A DNA stretch of 46,669 nt from a virus: the IMG/VR virus record IMGVR_UViG_3300029267_002225, positions 1-46,669 of that record; one strand, 5' to 3'. This document shows, piece by piece, positions 8,701 to 16,817 of this stretch (positions are counted from its first letter, which is position 1; each line of letters begins with the position of its first letter). Below the pieces are notes generated by a model. It did not search any database and had not been told where the DNA came from. It was given only the letters and a program-made list of their open reading frames with translations. The position numbers and the translations under genes are program-made.

Positions 8701-10985
8701 AAGAGATGACATTTTCGGCAGAAGGGGTCAACAAGTCTGTTCGAGAGCTTGGGAAACTGCTATCTGAATACGACGACTCTGTGCTGAAAGACTTTATGAC
8801 CTCGCGTGGTACTCCGCACGGGGATTCTGCCATAGCATTGCAACGGGCCGCCGATACCCGGCTTGCGGAGAAAGCACCGGAGCTGCACGCGCTTATGCCG
8901 TATTTCCAGAAACTCTCCGATTGGCTATTTGCGGAAGCGCAAAAAATTGATCCTGATATCAAGTACCGGCAGGACTACTGGTTGGGGCTCTGGAAGGATG
9001 ACAGCGCGCAGGCATTACGTCGCTTGTTTGCAAGCACGCGATTCACAAAAACGAAGCAGTATCCGAGTTTTGCTGACGGCCTCGCGGCGAAAGCCGAGCC
9101 AAGGATCGTCAATCCGTTGGAAAACCTCACTCGTGAATACATGATGATTGAGCGGGTCCGGGCGATGCGTGACTTGAGAGAAGATCTTAAGACCGGAGTA
9201 GTGGACAACAAGATGTTGGCCGTTCCGGAGGAGAAAGCCAGCGGATACACTCGAAAGTGGCAGAAGGTGGATGATCCTCAGTTTGACGGGCTGCTTGTTG
9301 AGCCGGACACCGCGCGGATGATAAACAAGCTGATAAGTCACAACAAGGTGATGTCCGACAAGACGCTGAAAGGAATACGAAAGTCGTATCAGCTTATCGG
9401 TGCCATGAAGTTCATGTTGCCGCTGCACCATACTCGCACAATCACGACACAATCGCTCGTCATGGGCACTGGTGTGCCGTTGTGGACAAAAGGCAAGTTC
9501 ACCGCGCCGCCTAACGTGTTTGATGGGCGACACGTAAACGACAAGTATGGCGTAGCGAAACATGAGCGTTATGTGGCGGCTGGAGGTGCATCCAAGGGCT
9601 CTTTTGAGCGTGAGACGCAAGGGCTTGTGCAAAAGATGATACGAGTGATACCGAACCCCGCTGTTCGCAAAGGAATGTCTGCCGCCACTGGTTACTCGCG
9701 TTGGCTGTTTGACGTGGCTATACCACGGACCAAAGAGGCGATGTGGCAGAGGATGGTATTTGAGAAGGAACAGAAGCTTGGTCGCGAGCTGACCTACAAA
9801 GAAGATCAGCTTGTTGCGCGGGATCTTGACAATATTTTCGGCGAAATGAACGAGCAATTGCATGGCCGATCTCGCACTGCCACTACGGTATTGCGTTTGT
9901 TCAAGCTCGCCCCAGGGTTCAGTGAAGGCAATATTCGCACAAACCTTGGACTGTTCAAGGGCAACACAACCTCTTGGAAGAACGTTCCTACTGCCATGGT
10001 AGGAGCTGCGATGTTTGCCATGGTTGTGCGTGGCCTGTTCCATGGTCCCAGCGCGATGGTTCCGGAAGCTCCGGCTGCCGATGCCAGCGATGACGAATGG
10101 ATAGACTACGTGCGGGATTTCTACAAAATCGACACGGGCTACACCGACACTCAGGACCGCCCAATAGTCATGGATTTGATGACATACGAGAAAGATTATT
10201 GGGACATGTCTGTCGAGCCGCTTTTGATGCTGGCTACCGGAAAGCCCAAGGCGGCGGCAAAGCAAGCGTTGGGCAACTACGCTCGCCGCATATGGGGGTC
10301 TGAGGCTCCGGTGACCGGCATTGCGCGAGATGTATATGCGCTTTCTGCGGGCGAACGATTGACCGACCGCTATGGCAATCCGATCAACTACCAGCATGAT
10401 TCAGGATGGGAGAAGCTGCTGAACATCGTTTACCGGGAAGCTGACCGGGTTTCTCCAATTCCGTTTGAGACATATGAGAGGATGGAACAACGCGGCTTAC
10501 CTAACGGCATGGCCATGGCCCTTGCCTGTCTGGCTATTCGGGCGAACTACACCGAAGAAGACCGGGATTTGAACAAAATCCACTATGCAATGCGCGATGC
10601 TGGCAAGGAGCGGCGTGATATTTACGCACTGTTGCCGCATTTGGATAATCCAAGACGTGCAATTGCGTCATACAACAACAATGTGCAGCGTGTTCTGGAC
10701 TCCGACTACGTCACCGATGAGCTTAAGAAGGAGCGGGGGTGGACGAAAGATCGGATGTTGCTGGATGTTGATGAGATGTTAGTGAACATGTCCTGGCAAC
10801 TGACGAATCCGTCGCTGGACAACCGCAAGCGCGAAAACATAGTGGCGGGTCTCAAGAACCTGGGTTATGATCGTGCTGATGCGGCGAGGGCGATTTATCG
10901 GCACACTCCGCCATCGGGCGGGCTGCATCAGATGTCAACATTGACCGGACGTGCGACACGGCTAGGATCAAGGTGGAAGGACTAG
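5727..10985 (+). CDS. Very large internal/ejected virion protein-like polypeptide
   Basis: Encodes 1752 residues from the ATG at 5727. A GTG at 5721, overlapping the upstream TGA as GTGA, is an alternative start; GAAGG at 5711 could serve either. The N-terminal 75 residues contain three copies of an (A/P)AERLFxG(V/T) motif, then a Pro/Glu-rich linker. The middle is helical with a few hydrophobic patches (around residues 270-300 and 400-420). A further hydrophobic patch near residue 1430 (AMVGAAMFAMVVRGLF) precedes an aromatic-rich C-terminal domain. The size, helicity, patchy hydrophobicity and position after head genes match podoviral ejection proteins or the large polyvalent ejected proteins. 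A tape-measure role is the alternative, but no tail tube gene is seen. Confidence 0.75.
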   Translation: MAEPRSNTAAERLFEGTSVLEPAMQDDESAENNLSASDRLFAGVGRDAAEQAESPAERLFAGVGDSTLPEPAIQPEPLSVSPVEAEPKSEATLEPKATQKPQPDAETDQEKTARPSVLDGVVKKHLAPTKPSLRTALPTEGQPPSEDEMDTAEKERLAKLARTDLIAEEQRMEQMSDARGDMTEDDMRTLRLLPDELKRRRKLQARVRIGALEYNQKSKSVWGMGVANTGRGILRLGLRAHHYSPLPRLLGYHDELGQLREKMATPIEDETEIAAMLYAPAKLGQQFVVQRTRGVVGFAATAPRAVSHVSKKLVGETQYSRLVDSITDWADNPTTAEKEVQGWLQEEAESYSKRALSVRKQAAELKAKGKNEEAERLEARADEILRQKATFEATDKGASIAIGLLQLMMDTSLMAKVPMPGSATAAQTTKTGRVIAKALGPGAKYIVPGLNKSRTAIVKTALARGLLSYVTTPGTQKEKAQSAGLTIAYLMTPFASSAVPKAPVLADIGLNTLITSFVAGGHGDAWEQAKREQPNNLAERMKLFATLALPDTLADIFGSLGTRSIPWKQAESVARAKVATMPDGDEINRQMEPILEQSRIPVDEVRIEGDIPPKVSERIQLKKNNLDPETEKIIDASVYGDTPKEPASAEAIRAECREYERKLAESLGGRADRIDVADDPLSPIALQREMQVELPRYQLWEVARRLNDHLPPSKRINKTLSKDNMAVAVAEGIAAFRDDVDRIFASGETTVKEAREIAQVMNKVLPPDERVNMKLSGQDLFDAVDTRLPLLDKELVPLIEQNIPRTDVERMANTANELLSEGEQVQFRVTDPETGKKRTVGQAELLEQLRAKSELVKPATTRSLRLIERAEQDSSLDATKLDQIRLAKTGQRSGDSKDMTQQEAAAYLTTLRNTERYIKADAAKKPKNRFRLPNGLLNAKVARSAFRQLRRVGSYLTLSSANLVDISQGKDVRALVFQRLQRAEARAAGRLQEMTFSAEGVNKSVRELGKLLSEYDDSVLKDFMTSRGTPHGDSAIALQRAADTRLAEKAPELHALMPYFQKLSDWLFAEAQKIDPDIKYRQDYWLGLWKDDSAQALRRLFASTRFTKTKQYPSFADGLAAKAEPRIVNPLENLTREYMMIERVRAMRDLREDLKTGVVDNKMLAVPEEKASGYTRKWQKVDDPQFDGLLVEPDTARMINKLISHNKVMSDKTLKGIRKSYQLIGAMKFMLPLHHTRTITTQSLVMGTGVPLWTKGKFTAPPNVFDGRHVNDKYGVAKHERYVAAGGASKGSFERETQGLVQKMIRVIPNPAVRKGMSAATGYSRWLFDVAIPRTKEAMWQRMVFEKEQKLGRELTYKEDQLVARDLDNIFGEMNEQLHGRSRTATTVLRLFKLAPGFSEGNIRTNLGLFKGNTTSWKNVPTAMVGAAMFAMVVRGLFHGPSAMVPEAPAADASDDEWIDYVRDFYKIDTGYTDTQDRPIVMDLMTYEKDYWDMSVEPLLMLATGKPKAAAKQALGNYARRIWGSEAPVTGIARDVYALSAGERLTDRYGNPINYQHDSGWEKLLNIVYREADRVSPIPFETYERMEQRGLPNGMAMALACLAIRANYTEEDRDLNKIHYAMRDAGKERRDIYALLPHLDNPRRAIASYNNNVQRVLDSDYVTDELKKERGWTKDRMLLDVDEMLVNMSWQLTNPSLDNRKRENIVAGLKNLGYDRADAARAIYRHTPPSGGLHQMSTLTGRATRLGSRWKD

Positions 10986-10987
10986 AG

Positions 10988-13069
10988 ATGAAACGCTTAT
11001 TTGTTGGGCTGTTGATAATCAGCGTGCCTTTGCTGGCTTTGGGCGTAGGGACTCGGACACATACGGCGACCGTGAACATAGATCACATTGAAGGCGACTT
11101 TGATGATTTTCGTTTTCACTGGATTGGCCTGAACAACCAATCTGTAGTGCTCACGATAACCAGCGACACCGGCTATGTCACAAACATAGCCAGTGCGACC
11201 TACCGCTTGAACCGGACCGGAGTAGTTTACGCCACCGATTCAGTGACAGTGAACAAGTCGAATGTCACGGTAAACATTGCGTATACTGATGTTCCGCCCG
11301 ATAACAGCTATGAGCTGGAAGTGTATTCATCAGACCGGCGCACGTTAGGCCAAGGGCGTGTTGATGTCAGTAGATCCTTGTACGGTGACACTAACGTTTA
11401 CTCTGCTCCCACCAGCACCGGAACATATTTGCAACGGATATACTATGATGCTGACGACAACCAGACAGCCGACACCTCTGATGCGTTCATCAATTACACC
11501 AACACTGTTTTGGGTTTGGTTACCGGCAGCCAAGACACCGCCAGCATAACCATGGACGTGACAGGCAGGGTAATCAGCGGGATTGTCAACGAATCATGGA
11601 CAGATGCGCGGTATGCGGCAACCGCCACCGTTGCTGCCGTATCCGGGCGGGTAGATACGGTCGAGGGCCGAACCGGTGCGTGGAACACGGCGAGCACAGA
11701 CGCGAGTTACAGCACCAACTGGATTGAGACCAACAGTATTTTGGCTGATGCGAAAACATACACTGATGCAGCAACCAACGGGCTCGCGAGTGAGAGCTAC
11801 GTGGACGCCGCGACCAACGGCCTTGCGAGTGAGAGCTACGTTAACGCAGCCACCAACGACCTTGCTGCCGTATCCTATGTCGACGCGGCCACAAACGGCA
11901 TCCCCGAAAGCGTTGTTGCCGTTTCCAGCCGGGTAGATACGGTTGAGGGGCGAACCAGCACTTGGAACACGGCAAGCACAGACGCGAGTTACAGCACCAA
12001 TTGGATTGAGACCAACAGCATACTTGCCGACGCTCAGTCTTACACCGACGCGGCCACAAACAGTATTGATCCTGGTTACTGGCTCACAAATGCCGTGGGC
12101 GAGCTGTTGCCCTACAACACCAACGGGCCGGTTTTGGTCGGCACAAATGCCAGCTTTACGAATGACAGCGTGGCCGAGTTTGTGGGCAACGTGTATATTG
12201 GCGAGCAGCTTATCAGTCCCACGAATCAGGCTACCGCAAATTTGGATATGGGCGGCAATCGGATCATCAATATGGCGGCTGGGACGAGCGCGAGTAATGC
12301 GGTGAATCTGAGTCAACTCAATACAGTCAGCAATTACGCTGCTTCCGCGTCGTCCCTGGCCGCCGTCTCCAGCCGGGTCGACACGGTTGAGGGGCGAACC
12401 GGCACATGGAACACGGCGATCACTGATGCGAGCTACAGCACCAATTGGATTGAGACCAACAGCATACTTGCCGACGCGGAAACATACACTGATGCAGCCA
12501 CTAACGGCCTTGCAAGCGAGAGTTACGTGGACGCCGCGACCAATGGCCTTGCGAGCGAGGCGTACGTGGACAGTGCGACCAACAGCGTGTTGTCCGATGC
12601 AAACGCTTACACCGACACGGCCACAAGCGGCATCCCTGAGAGCGTCGTTGCCGTATCCAGCCGAGTAGATACCGTGGAGAGCAATATGGCCTCATGGGAG
12701 GTTGACTGGATTGCAGGCGTGGACGTGACAACCAACGTGGCCAGCAACATCGTCGAGCATGTTTGGACGTATCCCGAACCCGGCGTTTACACCTGGCAGA
12801 TCGGCGGCACGAGAGACACCTCCGACGGATCGCCGCCCTCCGAATCGCGTGAGTTTTGGTATTTTGACGACGTGGAATATGCCGCCTTCAGCAACACCCT
12901 GGGCATATTGGGAATATGGCCTTTTGATGCGACCTACATTGACACCAACGGCGCGGCCGGAGAGACGCACACCAACCGGCTATCCTGCCGCAAGAGCGCA
13001 GCCAATGTTGCGGACTACCACTGGACCAACCTGTCAGTCCGCGTAGAGCGGGTGGGGGACGTACAATGA
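10988..13069 (+). CDS. Signal-peptide-bearing fibre protein with internal repeats
   Basis: Encodes 693 residues. The start at 10988 follows AAGGTGGAAGG; an upstream GTG in the same frame is less likely because MKRLFVGLLIISVPLLALGV is a typical Sec signal peptide. Residues about 215-560 are built from repeated blocks: VDTVEGRT, then SYSTNWIETNSILADA, then several SYVDAATNG units, present in three longer copies and one short one. These alternating helical/beta repeats resemble trimeric fibre or autotransporter-like stalks. The C-terminal part has a Trp-rich GVYTWQIGGT section. It overlaps the next gene by ATGA. Likely a long fibre or adhesin-like protein; its export by Sec is unexplained. Confidence 0.75.
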   Translation: MKRLFVGLLIISVPLLALGVGTRTHTATVNIDHIEGDFDDFRFHWIGLNNQSVVLTITSDTGYVTNIASATYRLNRTGVVYATDSVTVNKSNVTVNIAYTDVPPDNSYELEVYSSDRRTLGQGRVDVSRSLYGDTNVYSAPTSTGTYLQRIYYDADDNQTADTSDAFINYTNTVLGLVTGSQDTASITMDVTGRVISGIVNESWTDARYAATATVAAVSGRVDTVEGRTGAWNTASTDASYSTNWIETNSILADAKTYTDAATNGLASESYVDAATNGLASESYVNAATNDLAAVSYVDAATNGIPESVVAVSSRVDTVEGRTSTWNTASTDASYSTNWIETNSILADAQSYTDAATNSIDPGYWLTNAVGELLPYNTNGPVLVGTNASFTNDSVAEFVGNVYIGEQLISPTNQATANLDMGGNRIINMAAGTSASNAVNLSQLNTVSNYAASASSLAAVSSRVDTVEGRTGTWNTAITDASYSTNWIETNSILADAETYTDAATNGLASESYVDAATNGLASEAYVDSATNSVLSDANAYTDTATSGIPESVVAVSSRVDTVESNMASWEVDWIAGVDVTTNVASNIVEHVWTYPEPGVYTWQIGGTRDTSDGSPPSESREFWYFDDVEYAAFSNTLGILGIWPFDATYIDTNGAAGETHTNRLSCRKSAANVADYHWTNLSVRVERVGDVQ
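11641..12690 (+). repeat. Intragenic fibre repeats in the 10988 gene
   Basis: The block coding for VDTVEGRT...SYSTNWIETNSILADA...YTDAATN starts near 11650, 11932 and 12377, with a truncated copy near 12664. Between these, shorter 39-48 bp units coding for GLASESYVDAATN-type motifs are repeated in tandem with few base differences. This is a substrate for slippage or recombination that would change stalk length. Confidence 0.8.
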
Positions 13070-13461
13070 CGCGGTTGTGGATAATCATAGCGGGAGTATG
13101 CATGGCCGGTCTTGCGATAGCCGGAAGCCCGTCTGCATGGCTATCTGATGGGGCGAGCATCAACCAGTGGAACACCAACGGATGGGTGCATTATCGCGTT
13201 GCGACGAACGGGTCGATTGTGCAGGCACCAGGCGCAATCACCAACGATTCCGCAATATGGGCCCAGACGCTCACGTTTTGCGACAGCAACGGTTGTTACT
13301 GGCGCGTGCGATGCAACACCAATCAGGCCCTGTGCGTAACCAACGCATGTAACGATACGATCTCCGCGCTTGTAGGCGGTGGCATCGGATGGCACACAAA
13401 CGGCTATCAGTGGCGAATGTACGTGACGACGAACGGCACCCTTGCAACGGAGGAGCTGTAA
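13066..13461 (+). CDS. Small secreted protein, unknown
   Basis: Encodes 131 residues, coupled by ATGA to the upstream fibre gene and by TAATG to the next. Residues 1-19 (MTRLWIIIAGVCMAGLAIA) form a signal peptide. The mature part is rich in Asn, Thr, Gly and Trp, and contains five Cys residues in its centre, including CDSNGCYW and CRCN-like spacing, which would suit disulphides in an exported protein. No family recognised. Its place between the repeat fibre and the LamG-like protein suggests a fibre-associated or cell-surface role. Confidence 0.7.
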   Translation: MTRLWIIIAGVCMAGLAIAGSPSAWLSDGASINQWNTNGWVHYRVATNGSIVQAPGAITNDSAIWAQTLTFCDSNGCYWRVRCNTNQALCVTNACNDTISALVGGGIGWHTNGYQWRMYVTTNGTLATEEL

Positions 13462-15143
13462 TGCGACGAGCGGCAATAGCGGCGGCGGTTTGGGTCTGTG
13501 TGGCAGTCGGAGCGTTTGCGGGTAGCACCATGCATCTTTGGACCGACCAGAACGGAGTGCCTCTGAGTAGCGGCGGGCTGTGCTTAGGCGAGAGCGTGGT
13601 GGAAATGCTGTACGAGTCCGGCGTCATCTTCTGGGAGTTTGAGGACACTAACTCACCCTCGGCAGGCAAGACCCCGAACAGCACGCAATACACGAACCTG
13701 TGGGGCGACTATAATCGCGGAACGGCCAACGAGCCAACGTGGCGCGAGGGGCTTTACGGCAACAACTACTTCCAGTTCGCGGACGGCGATCATGTGAGCA
13801 AAGATTTAAGCAGCGAAACCAACACGCTCTCGGCCATGACGACTGGCTTTGTGGATCTATGGGTCAAGTGGGCTGATATCCAGCAATGCTACGTGGTTAC
13901 GGCGGGGCGCGGAGCAGGAGAGGATCAGATTCATTTCCTCTATGGCATGCAGGTTCTATCTCCATACGATCACCACATTGCCATTGAAAACAGCGGGAAC
14001 GTAACCATTGACATGGAATGGATGACTGGACAGGGCCGTCGGGAACTTTGGGACTTGGCCCACGGTTGGCATCATATCTCATTCGTCCAGAACGGCGTAA
14101 ACGGCGCGAAGCTATGGCTGGATGGGGTATTGCGGCAATCTCAGACCGTGGTCGGCGATACAAACGAATGGTTTGCCGCCCTGGATTACTCTACCGGAAC
14201 GGTCAATAAGATTGAGGTAGGCAAACGGGTTGGTTATACCGGAAGCGCGGTGTTCGACGGCAGTATCGACAGCGTGCGAATCGGAACCAACACGTCAGCG
14301 GCCGGAGTTACCAATCGCTTCCTGGAGTCCGCGTCGAACTTTTGGTATGAGGCATATGCTACAAATTGGGTTGACCCGAACTCCGACTACCTTGCCTCCT
14401 CTTATCTGTGCGGTGAAACGGGTGTGGCCTACAGCGCGTACCACGGCGGAAACATAACCGGCATTTTGGATCAGGTTGGATCGGCACCGCTGAAGCTCAA
14501 CGGCAATCCAACGTTTCCCATCATTGGCACGAACATCAACGGCGATGTGATGCGAGCCGCCGAATGCGATGGTAACGGGGATTGGTTTGGACCTGCGGAT
14601 TTTGAGCACGATGCTCTGACAAACCACGGCGATTTCACCCTTGCCGTTTGGTACAACGTCTATAGCCCCTGGAACGTGAATGGTCAGGACGTCATGGTAG
14701 AAATACACAACGGCGTAGATGACGACGTTCGTATGACAATGGAGCGACAAGGGGGGGATTATGCTGGAGTAAAGCTACTCACGCACCCCGGAAGCTGCCG
14801 GGTCTCTGGGAATGTCACTCCTGGTGCTGCAACCAATATCTGGTTTTCGTTCATCGTGTCTATGACTGACGGGACAAACGGCACAGCTTTCATGAATGGC
14901 GATGAGTGGGTAGATAGTGCGGGCTCTCCCAGCAATTTAGCTGAGCTGGCATACATACAACTTGGACGGGCCAACCGGTCGGCGGTACAGCCAGCGTATG
15001 ACGCGTTCGGCCAGATGTACCTCGTCGACATCTACACCAACAAGGCCTTCACCGCGGCGGAGGCGAGCGCGTGGCACCGATTCACCGCGCCTAAAATTGG
15101 CGCTTACGGAACGTATCCGGTAGGCAATGTAAGGGAGTATTGA
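13461..15143 (+). CDS. Secreted protein with two LamG/concanavalin-like domains
   Basis: Encodes 560 residues. The ATG at 13461 overlaps the upstream TAA and is preceded by GGAGGAG; an upstream in-frame ATG at 13389 lies inside the previous gene and is rejected. Residues 1-20 are a signal peptide ending AFA. Two regions resemble LamG/ConA-like lectin folds: about 120-290, with GWHHISFVQNG and LWLDGVLRQS typical of the family, and about 370-545, with FTLAVWYN, INFWFS-like and FMNGDEW strands. LamG_3-type domains bind glycans in many phage fibres, so a carbohydrate-binding host-recognition role is likely. Exact binding partner unknown. Confidence 0.75.
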   Translation: MRRAAIAAAVWVCVAVGAFAGSTMHLWTDQNGVPLSSGGLCLGESVVEMLYESGVIFWEFEDTNSPSAGKTPNSTQYTNLWGDYNRGTANEPTWREGLYGNNYFQFADGDHVSKDLSSETNTLSAMTTGFVDLWVKWADIQQCYVVTAGRGAGEDQIHFLYGMQVLSPYDHHIAIENSGNVTIDMEWMTGQGRRELWDLAHGWHHISFVQNGVNGAKLWLDGVLRQSQTVVGDTNEWFAALDYSTGTVNKIEVGKRVGYTGSAVFDGSIDSVRIGTNTSAAGVTNRFLESASNFWYEAYATNWVDPNSDYLASSYLCGETGVAYSAYHGGNITGILDQVGSAPLKLNGNPTFPIIGTNINGDVMRAAECDGNGDWFGPADFEHDALTNHGDFTLAVWYNVYSPWNVNGQDVMVEIHNGVDDDVRMTMERQGGDYAGVKLLTHPGSCRVSGNVTPGAATNIWFSFIVSMTDGTNGTAFMNGDEWVDSAGSPSNLAELAYIQLGRANRSAVQPAYDAFGQMYLVDIYTNKAFTAAEASAWHRFTAPKIGAYGTYPVGNVREY

Positions 15144-15144
15144 T

Positions 15145-15546
15145 ATGTCACTACGCGAACTTATGGTCTGGATCGGGATTGTCGCGGCATTGACCGTACT
15201 GGCCGCCTATGCCGTAATGCAGGCAAATGCCTACAGCCTGGTGCCCAAGGAGGGTGAGGCTGTGCCGTATGTGTACTATCACGCGCGGCAAGGCTCAAAC
15301 TGGTATCGGATGAGCCTGTCATGGCCGCAACTTGCACGGCAGGGGGACGAAAATCAGGTGACCACCAACAGCCTTGCCATGTTCGCCGCACAGCATCAAT
15401 CGGTTGATCCTACTGACCGGTACTGGCATATACGCAACGCGGCAAACTGGTGGATGGGCGAGCCGGCCACGAACAACCCGTTACCATCATGGCCGGTGTT
15501 GACCAATATCGCAGAGTTTGATCTGGGTATCGAGTACCGCAAATAG
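15145..15546 (+). CDS. Membrane-anchored small protein
   Basis: Encodes 133 residues with an AAGGGAG SD at about 15129. One hydrophobic segment at residues 7-27 (MVWIGIVAALTVLAAYAVMQ) is an N-terminal anchor or uncleaved signal. The rest is soluble and Trp/Asn-rich. It stands first in a cluster of four small genes at the end of the late operon, a usual position for lysis functions, so it might be a spanin-like or signal-anchor lysis component. There is no catalytic motif. Confidence 0.65.
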   Translation: MSLRELMVWIGIVAALTVLAAYAVMQANAYSLVPKEGEAVPYVYYHARQGSNWYRMSLSWPQLARQGDENQVTTNSLAMFAAQHQSVDPTDRYWHIRNAANWWMGEPATNNPLPSWPVLTNIAEFDLGIEYRK

Positions 15547-15582
15547 CATGCAATGCACAGGGAGCAGAAGGGCAGGGAAACA

Positions 15583-15891
15583 ATGTCGAACGGAGCGCAA
15601 ATTGACTTTATCAAGCAGCGGGTGGAGATCGCTATGAATAACGCACTGGCAACCCGTCAGGCGGATCACACATGCCCGTCACATGACAAGACAATCGAGG
15701 TCGGCGTTACCAGCCTGCAACTCGGCGAGATGATGCTCGACATGCAGGTTGAGCAATCGCAGAAAATCGACATGCTGATACAACAGCGACGCGTCACGTA
15801 TCGCATTGTGCAACTGCTGGGGGCCTTGTGCGGAACCACTGGCATTGCGGGCTCGGCGTTTTACGTCATATCGTGGCTGACTGGAGGCTGA
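15583..15891 (+). CDS. Holin-like / XhlA-like protein
   Basis: Encodes 102 residues from the ATG at 15583, which has AGGGAAA at the right spacing; the ATG at 15553 in the same frame has none. The layout is an amphipathic, coiled-coil N-terminal two thirds (INxQxxxDMxxQ-type heptads) and one C-terminal transmembrane segment (about residues 76-98, LLGALCGTTGIAGSAFYVIS). This N-coil, C-TM shape is that of XhlA/haemolysin-type holin-associated proteins. It overlaps the next start by TGATG. Assignment rests on topology and position only. Confidence 0.6.
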   Translation: MSNGAQIDFIKQRVEIAMNNALATRQADHTCPSHDKTIEVGVTSLQLGEMMLDMQVEQSQKIDMLIQQRRVTYRIVQLLGALCGTTGIAGSAFYVISWLTGG

Positions 15892-16223
15892 TGATGCAGC
15901 GAATTCTTATGCTCCTGGTGTTGGCGTGCATGGCGTGCGTCGGTTGTGCAACGTTTGGAGAGGCTGTCGATCGCGGCAACGAGATCATCCGCGACAACCC
16001 CGGCTTGCAGATGAGCGAGCAGAGCGCGAAGATCGGCGTGCAGTCGTGGCTTACTGGCTTAGGTGGACCGGCAGCAGGGGCAGGCGGCGGCGTGGCGTTC
16101 GTTTACCTGTTCCGGGCACTGGTAGGCTACATGCACCTTAAAAAGCGCCGCCACGGCGATTCTCGCGGCGATAACGGCGACGGCAATGGTGATGACGGCA
16201 CACGAACGGAGGCATGGGAATGA
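15891..16223 (+). CDS. Small lipoprotein with second hydrophobic segment
   Basis: Encodes 110 residues starting MMQRILMLLVLACMACVGC; the start codon overlaps the upstream TGA. The hydrophobic leader ends in CVGC, an acceptable but not ideal lipobox, so Cys19 may be lipidated. A second Gly/Ala-rich hydrophobic stretch lies near residues 58-82. The tail is Asp/Gly-rich and very hydrophilic. In the lysis-like cluster, a lipoprotein next to a membrane protein is reminiscent of spanin pairs, but the length and second membrane segment are atypical. Confidence 0.6.
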   Translation: MMQRILMLLVLACMACVGCATFGEAVDRGNEIIRDNPGLQMSEQSAKIGVQSWLTGLGGPAAGAGGGVAFVYLFRALVGYMHLKKRRHGDSRGDNGDGNGDDGTRTEAWE

Positions 16224-16711
16224 CCGCAAAACTTCCGCCACGGTGGCAGGCCCTTTACAAGCTGCAAGATAGCTGGATCGAGCAGATCGACGAAAATCTG
16301 TGGGAGGTGCTGCACTGGATACAGGTCCGCACGCAGTACGGCACGGTGGCGATATACCCCGAATACACGTTCGACCGTGACAGCGTTGTGCGCAACTCGC
16401 CCGATTGGATGCCGTCGCTCTGCCACGATTTCCTTTATGACCATCGGATATTCAAGGGCGGAATGCTCGCCACGCGGCTACAGGCCGATAACATCTACAC
16501 CGTGATGAACAAGGCCAGCGACTGCCGATTCAACCGGCGGCGTGCAAACGTGCGGCATCGTGGCATCCGTCTGTTCGGCGTATGGGCATGGTATTGGCGG
16601 CCCCGGCTGTACGAAAGCGTGCATCGGCCCAAGCCGCTGCCAATAGACTTCCGGCCCATGTACAGCGACGCCGAGCCCGATCCAAGCCTGGGTCCCGTTT
16701 TCGCGATTTAA
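16220..16711 (+). CDS. DUF1353-like protein
   Basis: Encodes 163 residues. GGAGG at 16208-16212 is seven bases before the ATG at 16220, which overlaps the upstream TGA; a second ATG at 16214 is too close to it. The motif SLCHDFLYDHR followed by RLQADNIYTVMN resembles the HDxLY...ADxxF core of the DUF1353 family, found in many phages near lysis and tail genes and suspected to be a peptidase or hydrolase. If so, His74 and the downstream Asp would be the conserved residues. This is the last gene of the late module. I see no classical endolysin elsewhere, so it is the best lysis-enzyme candidate. Confidence 0.55.
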   Translation: MTAKLPPRWQALYKLQDSWIEQIDENLWEVLHWIQVRTQYGTVAIYPEYTFDRDSVVRNSPDWMPSLCHDFLYDHRIFKGGMLATRLQADNIYTVMNKASDCRFNRRRANVRHRGIRLFGVWAWYWRPRLYESVHRPKPLPIDFRPMYSDAEPDPSLGPVFAI

Positions 16712-16739
16712 GCCCCCCCAAAAAAACATCAATTTCCTG

Positions 16740-16768
16740 TTGACGTTGCGCAACAGTTGCGCGATACT
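16740..16768 (+). promoter_or_regulatory. Sigma70-type promoter with operator-like repeats
   Basis: TTGACG (16740-16745), a 17-bp spacer and GATACT (16763-16768). The spacer carries two direct copies of GTTGCGC (16745-16751 and 16756-16762), 11 bp apart, the first also part of the palindrome TTGCGCAA. A protein bound there would block RNA polymerase. It lies in the only gap between the late cluster and the repeat-protein/recombination operon and should drive genes from 16818 onward. Confidence 0.65.
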
Positions 16769-16817
16769 GCTCCCAGATCACGCGGGATGAGCCGCGAAAA
16801 AGGAGGTTTCGAGAACG

